Notes: generated by a model from the letters alone, not told the origin. Positions 45,481 to 56,125 are shown, numbered from the stretch's first letter. The stretch: DNA of 64,000 nucleotides from Hyphomicrobium_A sp963728165 (GCA_963728165.1 CAVSIY010000005.1:77849-141848), one strand, 5' to 3'. Program-made: numbers and translations.

Positions 45481-47111
45481 CTACACAAGCCGGCTCTGCT
45501 CCACCGCTGCGCGCGATGAAGGAGGCGAACAGCGGGTGGGGCTCGAAGGGGCGGCTTTTGAGCTCCGGGTGGTACTGCACGCCGATGAACCAGGGATGGC
45601 CGGGATATTCGACCGTCTCGGGCAGAAGCCCATCCGGCGATAGCCCGGCAAACCTGAGGCCCGCAGCCTCCAGCTGGGCGCGGTACCTGGTGTTGACCTC
45701 GTAGCGGTGGCGGTGGCGCTCGGAGATGTGCGTGGCACCATAGATACCGGCGATCTTGCTGCCTTCCGCGAGCGTGGCCGCATAGGCTCCGAGCCGCATG
45801 GTACCGCCAAGATCGCCTCCCTGGCGGCGGCTCTCCAGCTCGTTACCGCGCATCCACTCGGTCATGAGACCGATCACGGGCTCAGGGCTAGGCCCGAACT
45901 CGGTGGAGTTCGCCCCCGCGATGCCGACGAGATTGCGCGCGGCCTCCAGGCAGGCCATCTGCATGCCAAAGCAGATGCCGAAGTAGGGCACATTGCGCTC
46001 GCGCGCGAACTTGGCGGCCAGAATCTTGCCCTCCGAGCCGCGCTCGCCGAAGCCGCCGGGAACGAGGATGCCGTTCACGCCTTCGAGGTAGGGCGCGGGG
46101 TCCTCGCCCTCGAAAATCTCCGAACTCGATCCACTGCAGCTTGACGTGGACACGGTTGGCGATACCGCCGTGCACCAGCGCCTCGATCAGCGATTTGTAG
46201 GCGTCCTTCAGCCCAGTGTACTTGCCGACGATGGCGATCGTGACCTCGCCCTCGGGCGTCTCGATCGCCCGCGTGATCGTTTCCCAGCGCGACAGGTCGG
46301 GCCTGGGCGCCCCGGCGATGCCAAAGGCGTTGAGCACCTGCTCATCGAGCCCCTCGCGGTGGTAGGCGAGCGGCACCTCGTAGATGGAGGGGACGTCGAG
46401 CGCCTGGATTACCGCCTCCTCGCGCACGTTGCAGAAGAGCGCGATCTTGCGCCGCTCGGCCGCCGGGATCGGCCGGTCGGAGCGGCACAGGAGGATGTTG
46501 GGCTGCATGCCGATCGAGCGCAGCTCCTTGACCGAGTGCTGCGTCGGCTTGGTCTTGAGCTCGCCGGCAGAGGGAATGAACGGAACGAGCGTCAAGTGGA
46601 TGAAGATCGAGCTCCCCATCGGCAGCTCGTTGCCGAGCTGGCGGATCGCTTCGAAGAAGGGCAGGCCCTCGATATCGCCGACGGTGCCGCCGATCTCCAC
46701 CAGCACGAAGTCCACGTCCTCGTTGCCGGCGGTCACGAACTCCTTGATGGCGTCGGTGACGTGCGGGATCACTTGCACGGTGGCGCCGAGATAGGCGCCA
46801 CGCCGCTCACGCGCGAGGATGTCCTGGTAGATGCGCCCCGTGGTGACGTTGTCCGACTTCTTGGCCGGGACGCCGGTGAAGCGCTCGTAGTGCCCCAGAT
46901 CGAGGTCCGTTTCCGCGCCGTCGTCCGTCACGAACACCTCCCCGTGCTGGTAGGGGCTCATCGTGCCGGGGTCGACATTGAGGTAGGGATCGAGCTTGCG
47001 CAATCGAACCGAATACCCACGCGCCTGGAGAAGCGCGCCGAGGGCGGCGGACGCAAGGCCTTTGCCGAGGGAGGACACCACGCCGCCGGTAATGAAGATG
47101 TACCGCTGCAT
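45481..47111 (-). CDS. pyrG: CTP synthase, interrupted by two one-base insertions
   Basis: Converts UTP to CTP with glutamine. The first frame, from ATG 47111, holds the synthetase domain (MQRYIFITGGVVSSLGKGLA and DPGTMSPYQHGEVFVTDDGA). Near 46123 one extra base (in CGAACTCGAT on the plus strand) breaks it, and the next frame continues IFEGEDPAPYLEGVNGILVP with the glutaminase Cys in FGICFGMQMA and His-Glu in VQYHPELKSRPFEPHP. A second extra base near 45512 hides the natural end RAAVEQSRLV and stop at 45481. Removing both gives 542 residues, the normal length. Because pyrG is indispensable, these are almost surely sequence errors. Confidence 0.93.
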
Positions 47112-47227
47112 GGGCTTTGAGGCTTACACGAAGCGGGCGGCGATTCGAAGCGTCTTTATCGCCTCATCCCCGTCCCAGCGAAAAAGCGTGAACGTGCTGC
47201 AAATCAGCACCTCGAAACGGCACCCCC

Positions 47228-47755
47228 TCAGCCCTTTCCGCAACTTGTGCGGGTCTCCTGGATGGCGACGGCCTTGGCCTCGGGAGGGACAACCTCGTTG
47301 GCGAGCTCGTTGCTCAAGGTCTCGAACGCCTCTTTGGAGCTCGCGAACGTCGGATCAGCGGCGTCCTTGGCGTAGAGCACGTCCAGCACCACGGTGGGAC
47401 GGCTCGAAGGCGCCGTGTCCTCGCTCTTGTAGCCCGACTGGCGCTTGGTGCAACTGACCCCGTGCTGCACGCTGGCGACCTTGAAGTAGGCAAGCTTCTG
47501 GTCGACGCCGAGCTGCGCGGCGCGGGCACGCGCGATCTTCTCGACGCGCTCCTTCGGCGTCGCCTCCGTGCCGGTGGCCGTCACCTTAAAGTGGGTGTCG
47601 TCGATCTTCGTCTGCGCATAGCCCGCCGGGGAGAGGACGTTGGAGGGTCCGTACGTCGCGATCGGGCTCGAGAACCCCGACACGGCGGAGCAGCCGCCGA
47701 GCGCAGCCGCCCCCCAACACAGAGCTACGACGCTCGGGGCGATGCTACGGGACAT
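47228..47755 (-). CDS. lipoprotein similar to the CC0125/CC1285 family
   Basis: 175 aa; ATG 47755. Lipobox LGGC (Cys22). The mature protein contains GYAQTKIDDTHFKVTATGTE followed by a helix with ERVEKIARARAAQLGVDQ, the pattern of a lipoprotein family known from Caulobacter and relatives (from memory). Two further cysteines occur (VSCTKRQSGY and the C-terminal TSCGKG). Function unknown; located between secG and pyrG on the same strand. Confidence 0.78.
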   Translation of the reverse strand: MSRSIAPSVVALCWGAAALGGCSAVSGFSSPIATYGPSNVLSPAGYAQTKIDDTHFKVTATGTEATPKERVEKIARARAAQLGVDQKLAYFKVASVQHGVSCTKRQSGYKSEDTAPSSRPTVVLDVLYAKDAADPTFASSKEAFETLSNELANEVVPPEAKAVAIQETRTSCGKG

Positions 47756-47896
47756 GGCAATGCTCCATTGCGGAAAAAGGCGACAAGCCGCCGCGCGGCG
47801 AGCCCCGATTTTCCAAGCCTAGCGTGAATGGAGCTTAGGCAAAGATGCGCAGGCGCAACAGCCCACAGATTGATGGCCCTGCGGGCGCGCCGCAGA

Positions 47897-48280
47897 TCAG
47901 CGCGATTGCGGCACCGACGGCTGCTGAAGCTTGTCCAGAATGCCGCCGCGACCCGCCTCCGGCGCCGCCGGCGTCCCTGCCGGCTTTCCTTCCGGTGAGG
48001 CCGGCGCGCTGCTCGAGGGCGACGTGGAATCGAGGATCGATGACTTCGGTGCGCTCGTCTGCGCCACCAGCGTCAGCAGGATGCTGGTCGTAAAGAAGGC
48101 CGCCGCCAGGGCCGCCGTGGTGCGCGTCAAAAGGTTGGCCGTTCCCCGGCCGGTGAGAAATCCGCCGCCGCCGCCCCCGCCGCCGATGCCGAGCGCGCCC
48201 CCTTCGGAGCGCTGCAGCAGCACGACGCCCACCAGCGCCGTGGCGACCATAAGATGGAGAACCAGGAGAGCAGTAGCCAT
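47897..48280 (-). CDS. secG: preprotein translocase subunit SecG
   Basis: 127-aa small subunit of the SecYEG translocon. ATG 48280 is preferred; a GTG seven codons upstream lacks a ribosome site. Two membrane helices (ALLVLHLMVATALVGVVLL and AALAAAFFTTSILLTLVA) flank the conserved loop with QRSEGGALGIGGGGG and GRGTANLLTRTTA. The C-terminal tail is a Pro/Ala/Ser-rich extension usual in alphaproteobacterial SecG. Confidence 0.93.
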   Translation of the reverse strand: MATALLVLHLMVATALVGVVLLQRSEGGALGIGGGGGGGGFLTGRGTANLLTRTTAALAAAFFTTSILLTLVAQTSAPKSSILDSTSPSSSAPASPEGKPAGTPAAPEAGRGGILDKLQQPSVPQSR

Positions 48281-48370
48281 GGGTTGCGCGGGGCTCCTCA
48301 CGAGGCGTTTGTCGGGGGTTTTATACTAGACGGCCCACAGAGGCTAGTGCGCGCAAATACGGGCCTTTTG

Positions 48371-49045
48371 TCACTGCGCGTCGCCGAAACGCGTCACGAA
48401 GTAAGGATTGACGTCGGTCGGCGACACGTAGGCGGCGCTGCTTTCGCGGCGTTGGGACTTGGGGCTCGAGGCCGGAGGCGGTGCGGCCGCGCTGACGCCC
48501 ACGGGGGCGGCGGAGGCTGATTTTGTCGCCGTAGCCGAGGCCGCCTTCTGAACGGCCGGCTTCTTGGCATCCAAGGCAGCCTTTGGAGAAGCGGCCGGCG
48601 TGGGGGCCGGCTTCTTGGCATCGAGCGTTGGTTTTGGGGAAGCGACCAGCGTGGGAGCGAGCTTGGCGGCGTTGCTCTTGCTCTGGGGCTTGCGCGCCGG
48701 CCTCTCCGGCGCCACCACCTTGTCGTGGGAGTGCTGGGGCCGCGGATTGTCTGCCGGCGACATCGAGACGATCCGGCTGCGCTGGATGCCGCAGCGGAAC
48801 TCCAGCTGCTGCTCGAGCTCGATCAAACGCCTGACGTCGGCGAGCTTCGCAGGCGCCAGGTTGGCCTTGGCCCATTCGGGTCCGCGCTCCATGTCGTCGC
48901 GCGCCCCCGACGCCACCACGCCGGCAAGCTCCGTCTTGAGGTCATTACATGCGCTCTTGTCGAGCCTCGTGGCCCCGGCGCCGGTCGAACCGGCGGCAAG
49001 TATCACCAGCGCCCATGCATAGCGCGACCGTCCCATCACCAGCAT
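48371..49045 (-). CDS. exported protein with a repetitive Lys/Pro/Ala-rich tail
   Basis: 224 aa; ATG 49045 (ATG 49036 possible). A signal peptide of about 25 residues ends GAGATRL. A short helical domain follows (KSACNDLKTELAGVV through EQQLEFRCGIQ, with two cysteines that may pair). From about residue 105 the sequence is low complexity, with near repeats of SPKPTLDAKKPAPTPAA and SPKAALDAKKPAVQ. Similar tails bind peptidoglycan or nucleic acid in other proteins, but that is speculation. The gene lies between secG and tpiA. Confidence 0.72.
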   Translation of the reverse strand: MLVMGRSRYAWALVILAAGSTGAGATRLDKSACNDLKTELAGVVASGARDDMERGPEWAKANLAPAKLADVRRLIELEQQLEFRCGIQRSRIVSMSPADNPRPQHSHDKVVAPERPARKPQSKSNAAKLAPTLVASPKPTLDAKKPAPTPAASPKAALDAKKPAVQKAASATATKSASAAPVGVSAAAPPPASSPKSQRRESSAAYVSPTDVNPYFVTRFGDAQ

Positions 49046-49122
49046 TGCAAGAATCGCCCCCGATCCTCCGTCGGCGGCAATTCTAACATCACTTCGAGTG
49101 ATTCCGACACCGCAAGATCACG

Positions 49123-49896
49123 TCATTGCGGATACGCCGCGACAATTGCCAAAAAGTCCTCTGCCTTGAGGCTGGCACCGCCGACGAGCGCGCCGTTGAC
49201 GTTGGGGATGCTCATGAGCTCGCGCGCGTTCGCTGGCTTGACGGAGCCGCCGTAGAGAATGCGCATGCCGTCGCCTTCCGCACCAAAGCGCTCAGCCAGA
49301 GCGGTGCGAATCGCTGAGTGGACCTCGGCCACGTCGGCGCGGCTCGGGGTCAGACCGCTGCCGATCGCCCAAACGGGCTCGTAGGCGACCATGGTATCAG
49401 CCGCGGTCGCGCCTGCGGGCAGCGAGCCCTCGAGCTGGCGGCGCACGACCTCGATGGTAAGCCCGGCCGCGCGCTCGCCGCCCGTCTCGCCGATGCAGAC
49501 GATCGCGACGAGCCCGGCACGATGGGCCGCCTCCACCTTGCAGCGGACATCACGGTCACGCTCGCCATGGCCGGCGCGCCGCTCCGAATGGCCGACGATC
49601 ACCGCCACGGCGCCGGCGTCGGCCAGCATCTCCGCCGAGATGTCGCCCGTATGAGCGCCGCTCATCTGCGTGTGGCAGTTCTGGGCCCCGACCAGCAGCC
49701 TGGAGCCCTTGGCGGCGTCCGCCAGGGCTGAGAGAAGCGTGACGGGCGGGCAGATCATGACGTCCGCTGCGGGCCCGGGGCCCGCGCCCGAGACGGCATC
49801 GCGCACGCGCAAGGCCTCGGCCAGCTGCGCCTTGAGGCCGTTCATCTTCCAGTTCCCGGCAACGAGCGGTCTTATGGTGCGGCCAGCCTCGGTCAT
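49123..49896 (-). CDS. tpiA: triose-phosphate isomerase
   Basis: 257-aa glycolytic enzyme. ATG 49896 follows GGGGAGGG. Catalytic residues are visible: K17 in GNWKMNG, H103 in VGHSERR and E173 in AYEPVWAIG; the phosphate-binding end ILYGGSVKPAN is present. Divergent from ppiD, an arrangement common in Hyphomicrobiales. Confidence 0.97.
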   Translation of the reverse strand: MTEAGRTIRPLVAGNWKMNGLKAQLAEALRVRDAVSGAGPGPAADVMICPPVTLLSALADAAKGSRLLVGAQNCHTQMSGAHTGDISAEMLADAGAVAVIVGHSERRAGHGERDRDVRCKVEAAHRAGLVAIVCIGETGGERAAGLTIEVVRRQLEGSLPAGATAADTMVAYEPVWAIGSGLTPSRADVAEVHSAIRTALAERFGAEGDGMRILYGGSVKPANARELMSIPNVNGALVGGASLKAEDFLAIVAAYPQ

Positions 49897-50141
49897 GTGC
49901 CCTCCCCGCAGACACTCTCTAGCATTAAGCCCGTTAAGCCTCTGGGTGCAGCGCACATGAGGCGCCCTCGTGCGGCAACCCTTGCATTAACGCAGCGCCT
50001 GCGCTTCATATCATGCCGAAACCCGGCGTCACGCGCAGGAAACCGCGTGGCCGCTCGCGACCTGCCCGAACTCCAAGCTTGGGCCCCAGCACAAAGTGCG
50101 CGATCTGCTGATCGCCGCCAAATGAACGGAACGAACTTTCC

Positions 50142-52037
50142 ATGCTCGACGCGCTACGACGTGGCTCCACCGGGACGGTAGCCAAAATCCTGTTTGCCGT
50201 TCTGGTGATGAGCTTCGCCATCTGGGGCATTGGCCCCGTGTTCAGGAACTTCGGCCGCGGCTCGCTCGCCAAGGTCGGCGCCCAAGACATCCGGGTCGAG
50301 GACTTTCAGCGGTCCCTGCAGAACGAGCTGCACTTGATTTCGCGACAGTCGGGGCACCGGCTGACCATGGAGCAGGCGCGCGCCGCCGGGCTCGACAACC
50401 GCATCCTGGCGCAGCTGTTGGCCTGGGCGGCGGTCGAGCAGCACGCCGCCAACCTCGACCTTGCGCTCTCGGACGCGGCTTTGATCGAATCGGTCAAGAA
50501 GGACGCCGCCTTCAAGGGGCCCGACGGCAAGTTCTCCAAGCTCTCCTTCGACAACGTCCTCAATCAGATGGGTCTCAGCGAGCGCGGCTTCATCAAGCTG
50601 CGCCGCCGCGACGAGCTGCGCGAGCAGCTGACGACGGCACTGATCAACGGGATCGCCGTGCCCGAGCCGATGGTCGACCTGGTCAATAGCTGGCACGAGG
50701 AGAAGCGCGTCGCCCAATACTTCACCATCGACGCGGACAAAGCGGTGACTGTGGCCGAGCCCGACGAGGCCAAGCTCAAGGCGACGTATGACGCCAACAA
50801 GAGCCAGTTCACCTCGCCCGAATACCGCAAGCTCGCCGTGCTGGCGCTGTCGACCGACAGCATCAAGGGCAAGATGGACGTCTCCGACGCCGAGATCGCG
50901 GCGGAGTACGAGGATACCAAGAATACCTACAACACGCCCGAGCGGCGCCGCGTGCAGCAGATCGCCTTCAAGGACAAGCAAGCGGCGGAGGCGGCCAAGG
51001 CCGCGCTCAAGGGCGGCAAGACGTTCGGCGAGGTCGCAAAGGAGGCCGGCGCCAAGGATACCGATATCGACTTGGGGCTCGTCACCAAGGACCGCATGAT
51101 CGATCCCAAGATCGCCGACGCCGCCTTTGGTCTGGAGAAGAATGGCGTCTCCGACGTGGTCGAGGGGCGCTTCGCCACAGTGCTGTTGCGCGTCACCGAC
51201 ATCGAGCCCGCCGTCAACCGCACGCTCGCCGACGTCAAGGGCAAGGTGCGCGACAAGCTGGCGACGCAGAAGGCGCAGGCGCAGATGCAGAGCCTGCTGG
51301 ACCAGGTCGAGGACAACCGTTCCGCCGGCAAGCCGCTCAAAGAGATCGCCGACGAGATGAAGATCCAGTACCTGGAGATTCCGGCGACGGACCGCTTCAA
51401 CAAGACGCCCGACGACAAGATTGCCGTCATGCTCCCCGACGCCCTCAGCATCATCAAGGCGGCGTTCGACAGCCAGGTCGGGCTCGAGAACGAGGCGGTC
51501 GAGCTGCGCGACGGCGGCTACGCGTGGGTCGACGTGCTCGGCGTCACCGAGAAGAAGCAAAAGCCCTTCGACGAGGTCAAGGACGAGGTGAAGAAGCTCG
51601 CGATCTCGAATGAGCGCGCCAAGCTCGTGTCCGAGCTCGCCGCCAAGCTGGTGGAGAAGGCCGACAAGGGCGACTCCATGGAGGCGCTTGTCAAGGAAGC
51701 CAACGCGCCCAAGCTCGACACCACACCGCCCATCACGCGCTCGACCCAGCCGCAGGGCATGTCGAAGGACGCCGTTGCCCAGGTCTTCACCCTGGCCAAG
51801 GACAAGGCCGGCTCGGCCCCCACCCCCGACGGCAAGTCGCGCACCGTATTCAAGGTGACCGAGATCACGCCGGCGCCGGAGCCGACCAAGGCGCAGCGCC
51901 AGCAGATCACCAAGGAGCTTACCAACCAGCTGACGGACGAGGCGTTGAGCGAGTATGTCATCGCCCTGCAGGGCAAGCTCGGCACGACCATCAATCAGGA
52001 AGAGTACAAGCGCGCCATCGGGGCCGAGACCCAATAG
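50142..52037 (+). CDS. ppiD: PpiD-type periplasmic peptidyl-prolyl isomerase/chaperone
   Basis: 631-aa membrane-anchored SurA/PpiD-family folding factor. An N-terminal helix (AKILFAVLVMSFAIWGIGPV, residues 14-33) anchors it in the inner membrane; the periplasmic part contains the SurA-N-like helical domain and one parvulin-like domain (from about 265, RRRVQQIAFKDKQAAE to MIDPKIADAAFGLEKNGVSD). ATG 50142. Located upstream of trpE as often seen in alphaproteobacteria. Confidence 0.94.
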   Translation: MLDALRRGSTGTVAKILFAVLVMSFAIWGIGPVFRNFGRGSLAKVGAQDIRVEDFQRSLQNELHLISRQSGHRLTMEQARAAGLDNRILAQLLAWAAVEQHAANLDLALSDAALIESVKKDAAFKGPDGKFSKLSFDNVLNQMGLSERGFIKLRRRDELREQLTTALINGIAVPEPMVDLVNSWHEEKRVAQYFTIDADKAVTVAEPDEAKLKATYDANKSQFTSPEYRKLAVLALSTDSIKGKMDVSDAEIAAEYEDTKNTYNTPERRRVQQIAFKDKQAAEAAKAALKGGKTFGEVAKEAGAKDTDIDLGLVTKDRMIDPKIADAAFGLEKNGVSDVVEGRFATVLLRVTDIEPAVNRTLADVKGKVRDKLATQKAQAQMQSLLDQVEDNRSAGKPLKEIADEMKIQYLEIPATDRFNKTPDDKIAVMLPDALSIIKAAFDSQVGLENEAVELRDGGYAWVDVLGVTEKKQKPFDEVKDEVKKLAISNERAKLVSELAAKLVEKADKGDSMEALVKEANAPKLDTTPPITRSTQPQGMSKDAVAQVFTLAKDKAGSAPTPDGKSRTVFKVTEITPAPEPTKAQRQQITKELTNQLTDEALSEYVIALQGKLGTTINQEEYKRAIGAETQ

Positions 52038-52116
52038 CCGCCGGCTGGTGTGATTCAATGGTTCTTGTGACCCTTTTGATTCCGAAGTTCGCTCGCGACA
52101 CGAGCCGAGGGAAGCC

Positions 52117-53667
52117 TTGAGCACGCTCGAGCGCAAGAAAGGATCGAGGCCCGGTGCGCTAGCCGCGATGCCGCCGCTTGCCGACTTCGCCAAGCGCTAC
52201 GCGGCCGGGGCGCCGCAGGTCGTGTGGATGCGCCTCGTCGCCGACCTGGAGACGCCGGTTTCCGCCTACCTGAAGCTCGCGGCGGGGCGCCCCATGAGTT
52301 TCCTTTTGGAATCGGTGGAAGGGGGGGCTGCGCGCGGGCGCTACTCGGTCATCGGGCTCGAGCCCGACGTGGTGTGGCGGGCTGCGGGCGAGACCGCCTT
52401 CATCAACCGCAACGCGATCGCCAAGCCCGACGCCTTCAAGCCGGAGGCGCAGCCGACGCTCACCTCGCTGCGCGCGCTCCTGGCAGAGTCGCAGCTCACG
52501 CTACCGCCCGAGCTGCCGCCCATGTCGGCCGGCATCTTCGGCTACATGGGCTACGACACGGTGCGCCTCATCGAGCGCCTGCCGAACGCGCCGCCCGACG
52601 AGCTCGGCGTCCCCGACAGCGTCATGATGCGCCCGACGGTGATGGTCATCTTCGATGTGGTGAAGGACGAGATCACCATCGTGACGCCGGTGCGCCCCGA
52701 CAAGCGCGTGGCGCCGGAAAAGGCCTACAAGGCCGCGGTAAAACGCCTGAAGAGCGCCGTCGCCGCGCTTGATGCGCCACTCCCGCATACGCCGACCGTG
52801 GCGGCGCGCAAGCTGCCCGCGCCCAAGCCCGTCTCCAACACCAAGCCGGCCGCGTACATGGGCATGGTGGAGCGGGCGAAGGAGTACATCGTCGCCGGCG
52901 ACATCTTCCAGGTGGTGCTGGCCCAGCGCTTCTCAGCCCCCTTCACGCTTCCCTCTTTCGCGCTCTACCGGGCGCTCAGGCGCACCAACCCCTCGCCTTA
53001 TCTCTTTCACCTCGACTTCGGCGGCTTTGCGCTGGTGGGCTCGAGCCCGGAGATCTTGGTGCGCGTGCGCAATGGCGAGGTGACGATCCGCCCCATCGCC
53101 GGCACGGCCCCGCGCGGGGCCGACGAGGCCGAGGACGAGGCGCTCGCCGAGGCGCTGCTCAAAGACCCCAAGGAGCGGGCCGAGCACCTGATGCTTCTGG
53201 ATCTGGGGCGCAACGACGTGGGCCGCGTCGCCGAGATCGGCTCGGTCGACGTGACGGCGCGCTTCTACATCGAGCGCTACAGCCACGTGATGCACATCGT
53301 CTCCAACGTCATCGGACAGCTCGCCAAATCACACGATGCGGTCGACGCGCTGATGGCGGGCTTCCCCGCCGGCACCGTGTCGGGCGCGCCCAAGGTGCGC
53401 GCCATGGAGATCATCGACGAGTTGGAGAAGTCGAAGCGCGGGCCGTACGCCGGCTGCGTCGGCTATTTCTCAGCCTCGGGCCAGATGGACACCTGTATCG
53501 TCTTGCGCACGGCGCTGGTGAAGGACGGCGTCATGCACGTGCAGGCGGGCGCCGGGCTGGTGCACGATTCGGTGCCTGCCAAAGAGCAGCAGGAGTGCAT
53601 CAACAAAGCCCAAGCGCTGTTCCGCGCAGCCGAGGAAGCCGTGCGCTTCGCCGCCCGCGCCAAGTGA
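52117..53667 (+). CDS. trpE: anthranilate synthase component I
   Basis: 516-aa chorismate-utilising enzyme of tryptophan synthesis. A TTG at 52117 with GAGGGA five bases upstream is the best start. The N-terminal feedback domain carries FLLESVEGGAARGRYSVIG, and the catalytic part IRPIAGTAPRGADEAEDEA, LMLLDLGRNDVGRV and AGFPAGTVSGAPKVRAMEII. The glutaminase subunit gene trpG, usually next, is absent; an autotransporter gene follows instead. Confidence 0.96.
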   Translation: MSTLERKKGSRPGALAAMPPLADFAKRYAAGAPQVVWMRLVADLETPVSAYLKLAAGRPMSFLLESVEGGAARGRYSVIGLEPDVVWRAAGETAFINRNAIAKPDAFKPEAQPTLTSLRALLAESQLTLPPELPPMSAGIFGYMGYDTVRLIERLPNAPPDELGVPDSVMMRPTVMVIFDVVKDEITIVTPVRPDKRVAPEKAYKAAVKRLKSAVAALDAPLPHTPTVAARKLPAPKPVSNTKPAAYMGMVERAKEYIVAGDIFQVVLAQRFSAPFTLPSFALYRALRRTNPSPYLFHLDFGGFALVGSSPEILVRVRNGEVTIRPIAGTAPRGADEAEDEALAEALLKDPKERAEHLMLLDLGRNDVGRVAEIGSVDVTARFYIERYSHVMHIVSNVIGQLAKSHDAVDALMAGFPAGTVSGAPKVRAMEIIDELEKSKRGPYAGCVGYFSASGQMDTCIVLRTALVKDGVMHVQAGAGLVHDSVPAKEQQECINKAQALFRAAEEAVRFAARAK

Positions 53668-53787
53668 GCCGGCACCTGTGAGAGGATTGCACCGAATCGC
53701 GCGCACGCCCATTCTGTCCACTTTGTTCTAGAGGCGATTTTCCCCAACAAGGGCTCCACGTCTCGCGTCCGAGCATGGGATGGGCGG

Positions 53788-56125
53788 ATGGCTTGGCGTC
53801 GCTGGCTACGGCTGCGGGGCTGTTTGCCCTGTCGACTGCTTGGAGTCGCGGCGGCCTGTTTCGTTGTGAGCGGCGCACGCACGGCTTGGGCAGGGCCGGA
53901 TTCGTGCGCGAACGCCAATTCGGTGGCGACCTGCCAAGGCAATCAGTCGAGTGGTATTGCGAGCGGCGGCGATTTTCCCAACACCTTCACGATCCTCAAC
54001 GTCAATGGTTTGACGGCCAACATCGCCCCCGCGACGACGGTCGATGGCATCAATTTCAACTCGGCCGGGGCCATCACGATCAATTCCAGCACCGGTCCCT
54101 TCAGCATCATCACCAACGGCGACAACGCGATAGGCATCTTAGGCGACAGCACGGGCGGTCCGCTCACAATTACCTCTATCGGCAATATTGTGACGGGCGG
54201 CTCCGGCGCCCATGGCATCGATGCGTCGAACAACACCGCTGACAGCATCACGATCCATTCGACCGGCAACATCACGACAACGGGGCCGACGGCCAACGGC
54301 ATCGAGGGGCTCAGCAGCGCCGGCGCCGCCATAAACGTCGTTTCGAACGGCAACATATCGGCCCAAGGGGACGGCGCAACGGGCATCTTTGTCGAACTCA
54401 GGCGGCCCAACAACGGTGACGACCTTCGGCAGCGTTACGGGCGGCACGGGAACCGGCAGCGGCGTCCACTTCGCCGGTAATGGGAATAACCTCCTCACGA
54501 ACTACGGTTCGATAGCCGCTCTGTCGGGATTGGCCGTGGTCGGCGACGACGGCAGCGAGACAATCGAGAACTTCGGCACCATCACCGGCAGCGTCGACCT
54601 CGATCAGAACAATAATTCCTTCAACAATCGGGCGGGCGGCGTAGTCAACTCGGGCGATATGGTCCTCCTCAACGGTGGGACCTTGACCAACGCCGGCACG
54701 CTCGCGCCGCACGGCGTCGGTACGGTTGGGACGACATCCATCGAAAGCAACCTCGTGCAGACGAGCACGGGCATCCTCGCGATCGATCTCGACGCCGCCG
54801 CCGGCAACGTGTCCGACCTTGTCATCGTCTCCAACACGGCGGTCCTGGGCGGCTCGGTCGCCGCACACGTGATCAGTCTTCCGGCAGCAACGGCCCAAAC
54901 ATTCACGATAATGCAGGCCGCGGGTCCCGTGACTAACCAGGGCGCCACGCTCTCGGCGAGCCCGGCGCTCAATGCCACGCTCTCGTTTCCGTCGAACATG
55001 GTGCAGATCTCCACCAGCGTCGACTTCTCGGTGAGCGGCCTCAACCGCAACCAGCGCGCCATCGCTGATAATCTCGAAGAGGCGTTTGGCGTGGGCGGCG
55101 GGGGGGTGACCCCGGTGCTGCTCGGCCTGCTCAACACGCCCGGCCTCGACGCTTACAAGAATGCCCTCGATCAGCTCTCGCCCGAGGTCATGTCGGACGC
55201 GCAGATCTCGGCGCTCTACGCCAGCCTTGGCTTCGCCAACAGCCTGCTCTCCTGCAAGGTCAACGGCACGACCACCGCCTCGATCATTGAGGAGGGCCAA
55301 TGCCTGTGGGCCGGCGCCAACGCCCGCTTCCTCGACAGCGGCTCCACCTTCGATCTGATCGGCTTCAACCAGTCGACGGGCCTCTTCGCGGCCGGTGCTC
55401 AGGTCGCGCTTGCCAATGCCTGGCGCCTCGGCTTCGGCGCCGGCTACCAGAAGAGCACGCTGGAGACGGCAACCAACGCCTCAACCGAGGGGCAGATGGC
55501 CCAGGCCGGCATCGCGCTCAAATACAATCCGGGACCCTGGCTGCTGGCCGGCGTCGTCAGCGGCGGGCACGGCTGGTACGACACGAGCCGGCCCATGGCC
55601 TTCGGCGGCTTCTCCGGAACGGCGACGAGCAATTCCGGCATCGACATCTTGAACGGCGGCCTGCGCGCGGCCTACGTCTTCGGCTCGCCCGAGCTCTACT
55701 TCAAGCCGATGGTGGATGCGGCGGCGACGCGGCTCGACCTTGGCGGCTTGACCGAGACCGGCGGCGGAGCGGCCAGCCTCAGCGTGCAAGGAACACAGCA
55801 GACCGTCTACACCATCGCGCCGTCGCTCGAGGTCGGCACCGAATGGTGGTGGCCCAACGGCACGCTCATCCGGCCGTTCCTGCGCGCCGGAGCGACCTGG
55901 TACTCAAACAGCGACTTCGGTCTGAGCGCCGCCTTCCTCGCCGCGCCGGCGGGCGTCACGCCGTTCACCATCCACACCAGCATCGACGAGGTGATGGGCG
56001 TGGTCGGTGCCGGCCTCGACGTGATCAACGGCAACGATGCCGTCTTGCATCTCGCCTACGACGGCCAGCTCGGTGAGACGACGCAGATCCACGCGATCGG
56101 CCTCAAGGGCAGCGCCAGGTTCTGA
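53788..56125 (+). CDS. autotransporter 1 (beta-helix passenger with C-terminal barrel), one frameshift
   Basis: Type V secreted outer-membrane protein. From ATG 53788 comes a signal peptide of about 35 residues (ending TAWAGPDSC) and a repetitive passenger with units such as ITIHSTGNITTTGPTANGIE, typical of a parallel beta-helix. Near 54392 one extra base shifts the frame; the continuation reads SNSGGPTTVTTFGSVTGGTG. The barrel domain (last 300 residues) has GFGAGYQKSTLETATNAS, GHGWYDTSRPMAFGG and GTEWWWPNGTLIRPFL, ending IHAIGLKGSARF with the required terminal Phe. Corrected length is 778 residues. Its barrel is closely related to that of autotransporter 2. Confidence 0.85.

Noticed and set aside
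45481..46153. Programmed frameshifting as the cause of the split pyrG
   Set aside because: There is no slippery heptamer at either site, two unrelated sites would be required, and no such mechanism is known for CTP synthase; one-base insertion errors explain both.
46146..47120. A 324-codon plus-strand frame opposite pyrG
   Set aside because: Antisense shadow of the CTP synthase gene, without motifs.
49922..49942. TTAA half-site pair in the tpiA-ppiD gap as a CtrA box
   Set aside because: The spacing between the TTAA halves is 5 bases, not 7, so it does not fit the consensus.
50154..52193. A 679-codon minus-strand frame opposite ppiD
   Set aside because: Shadow of ppiD; the protein is Leu/Arg/Asp-rich with no motif or ribosome site, and it runs through the ppiD promoter side.
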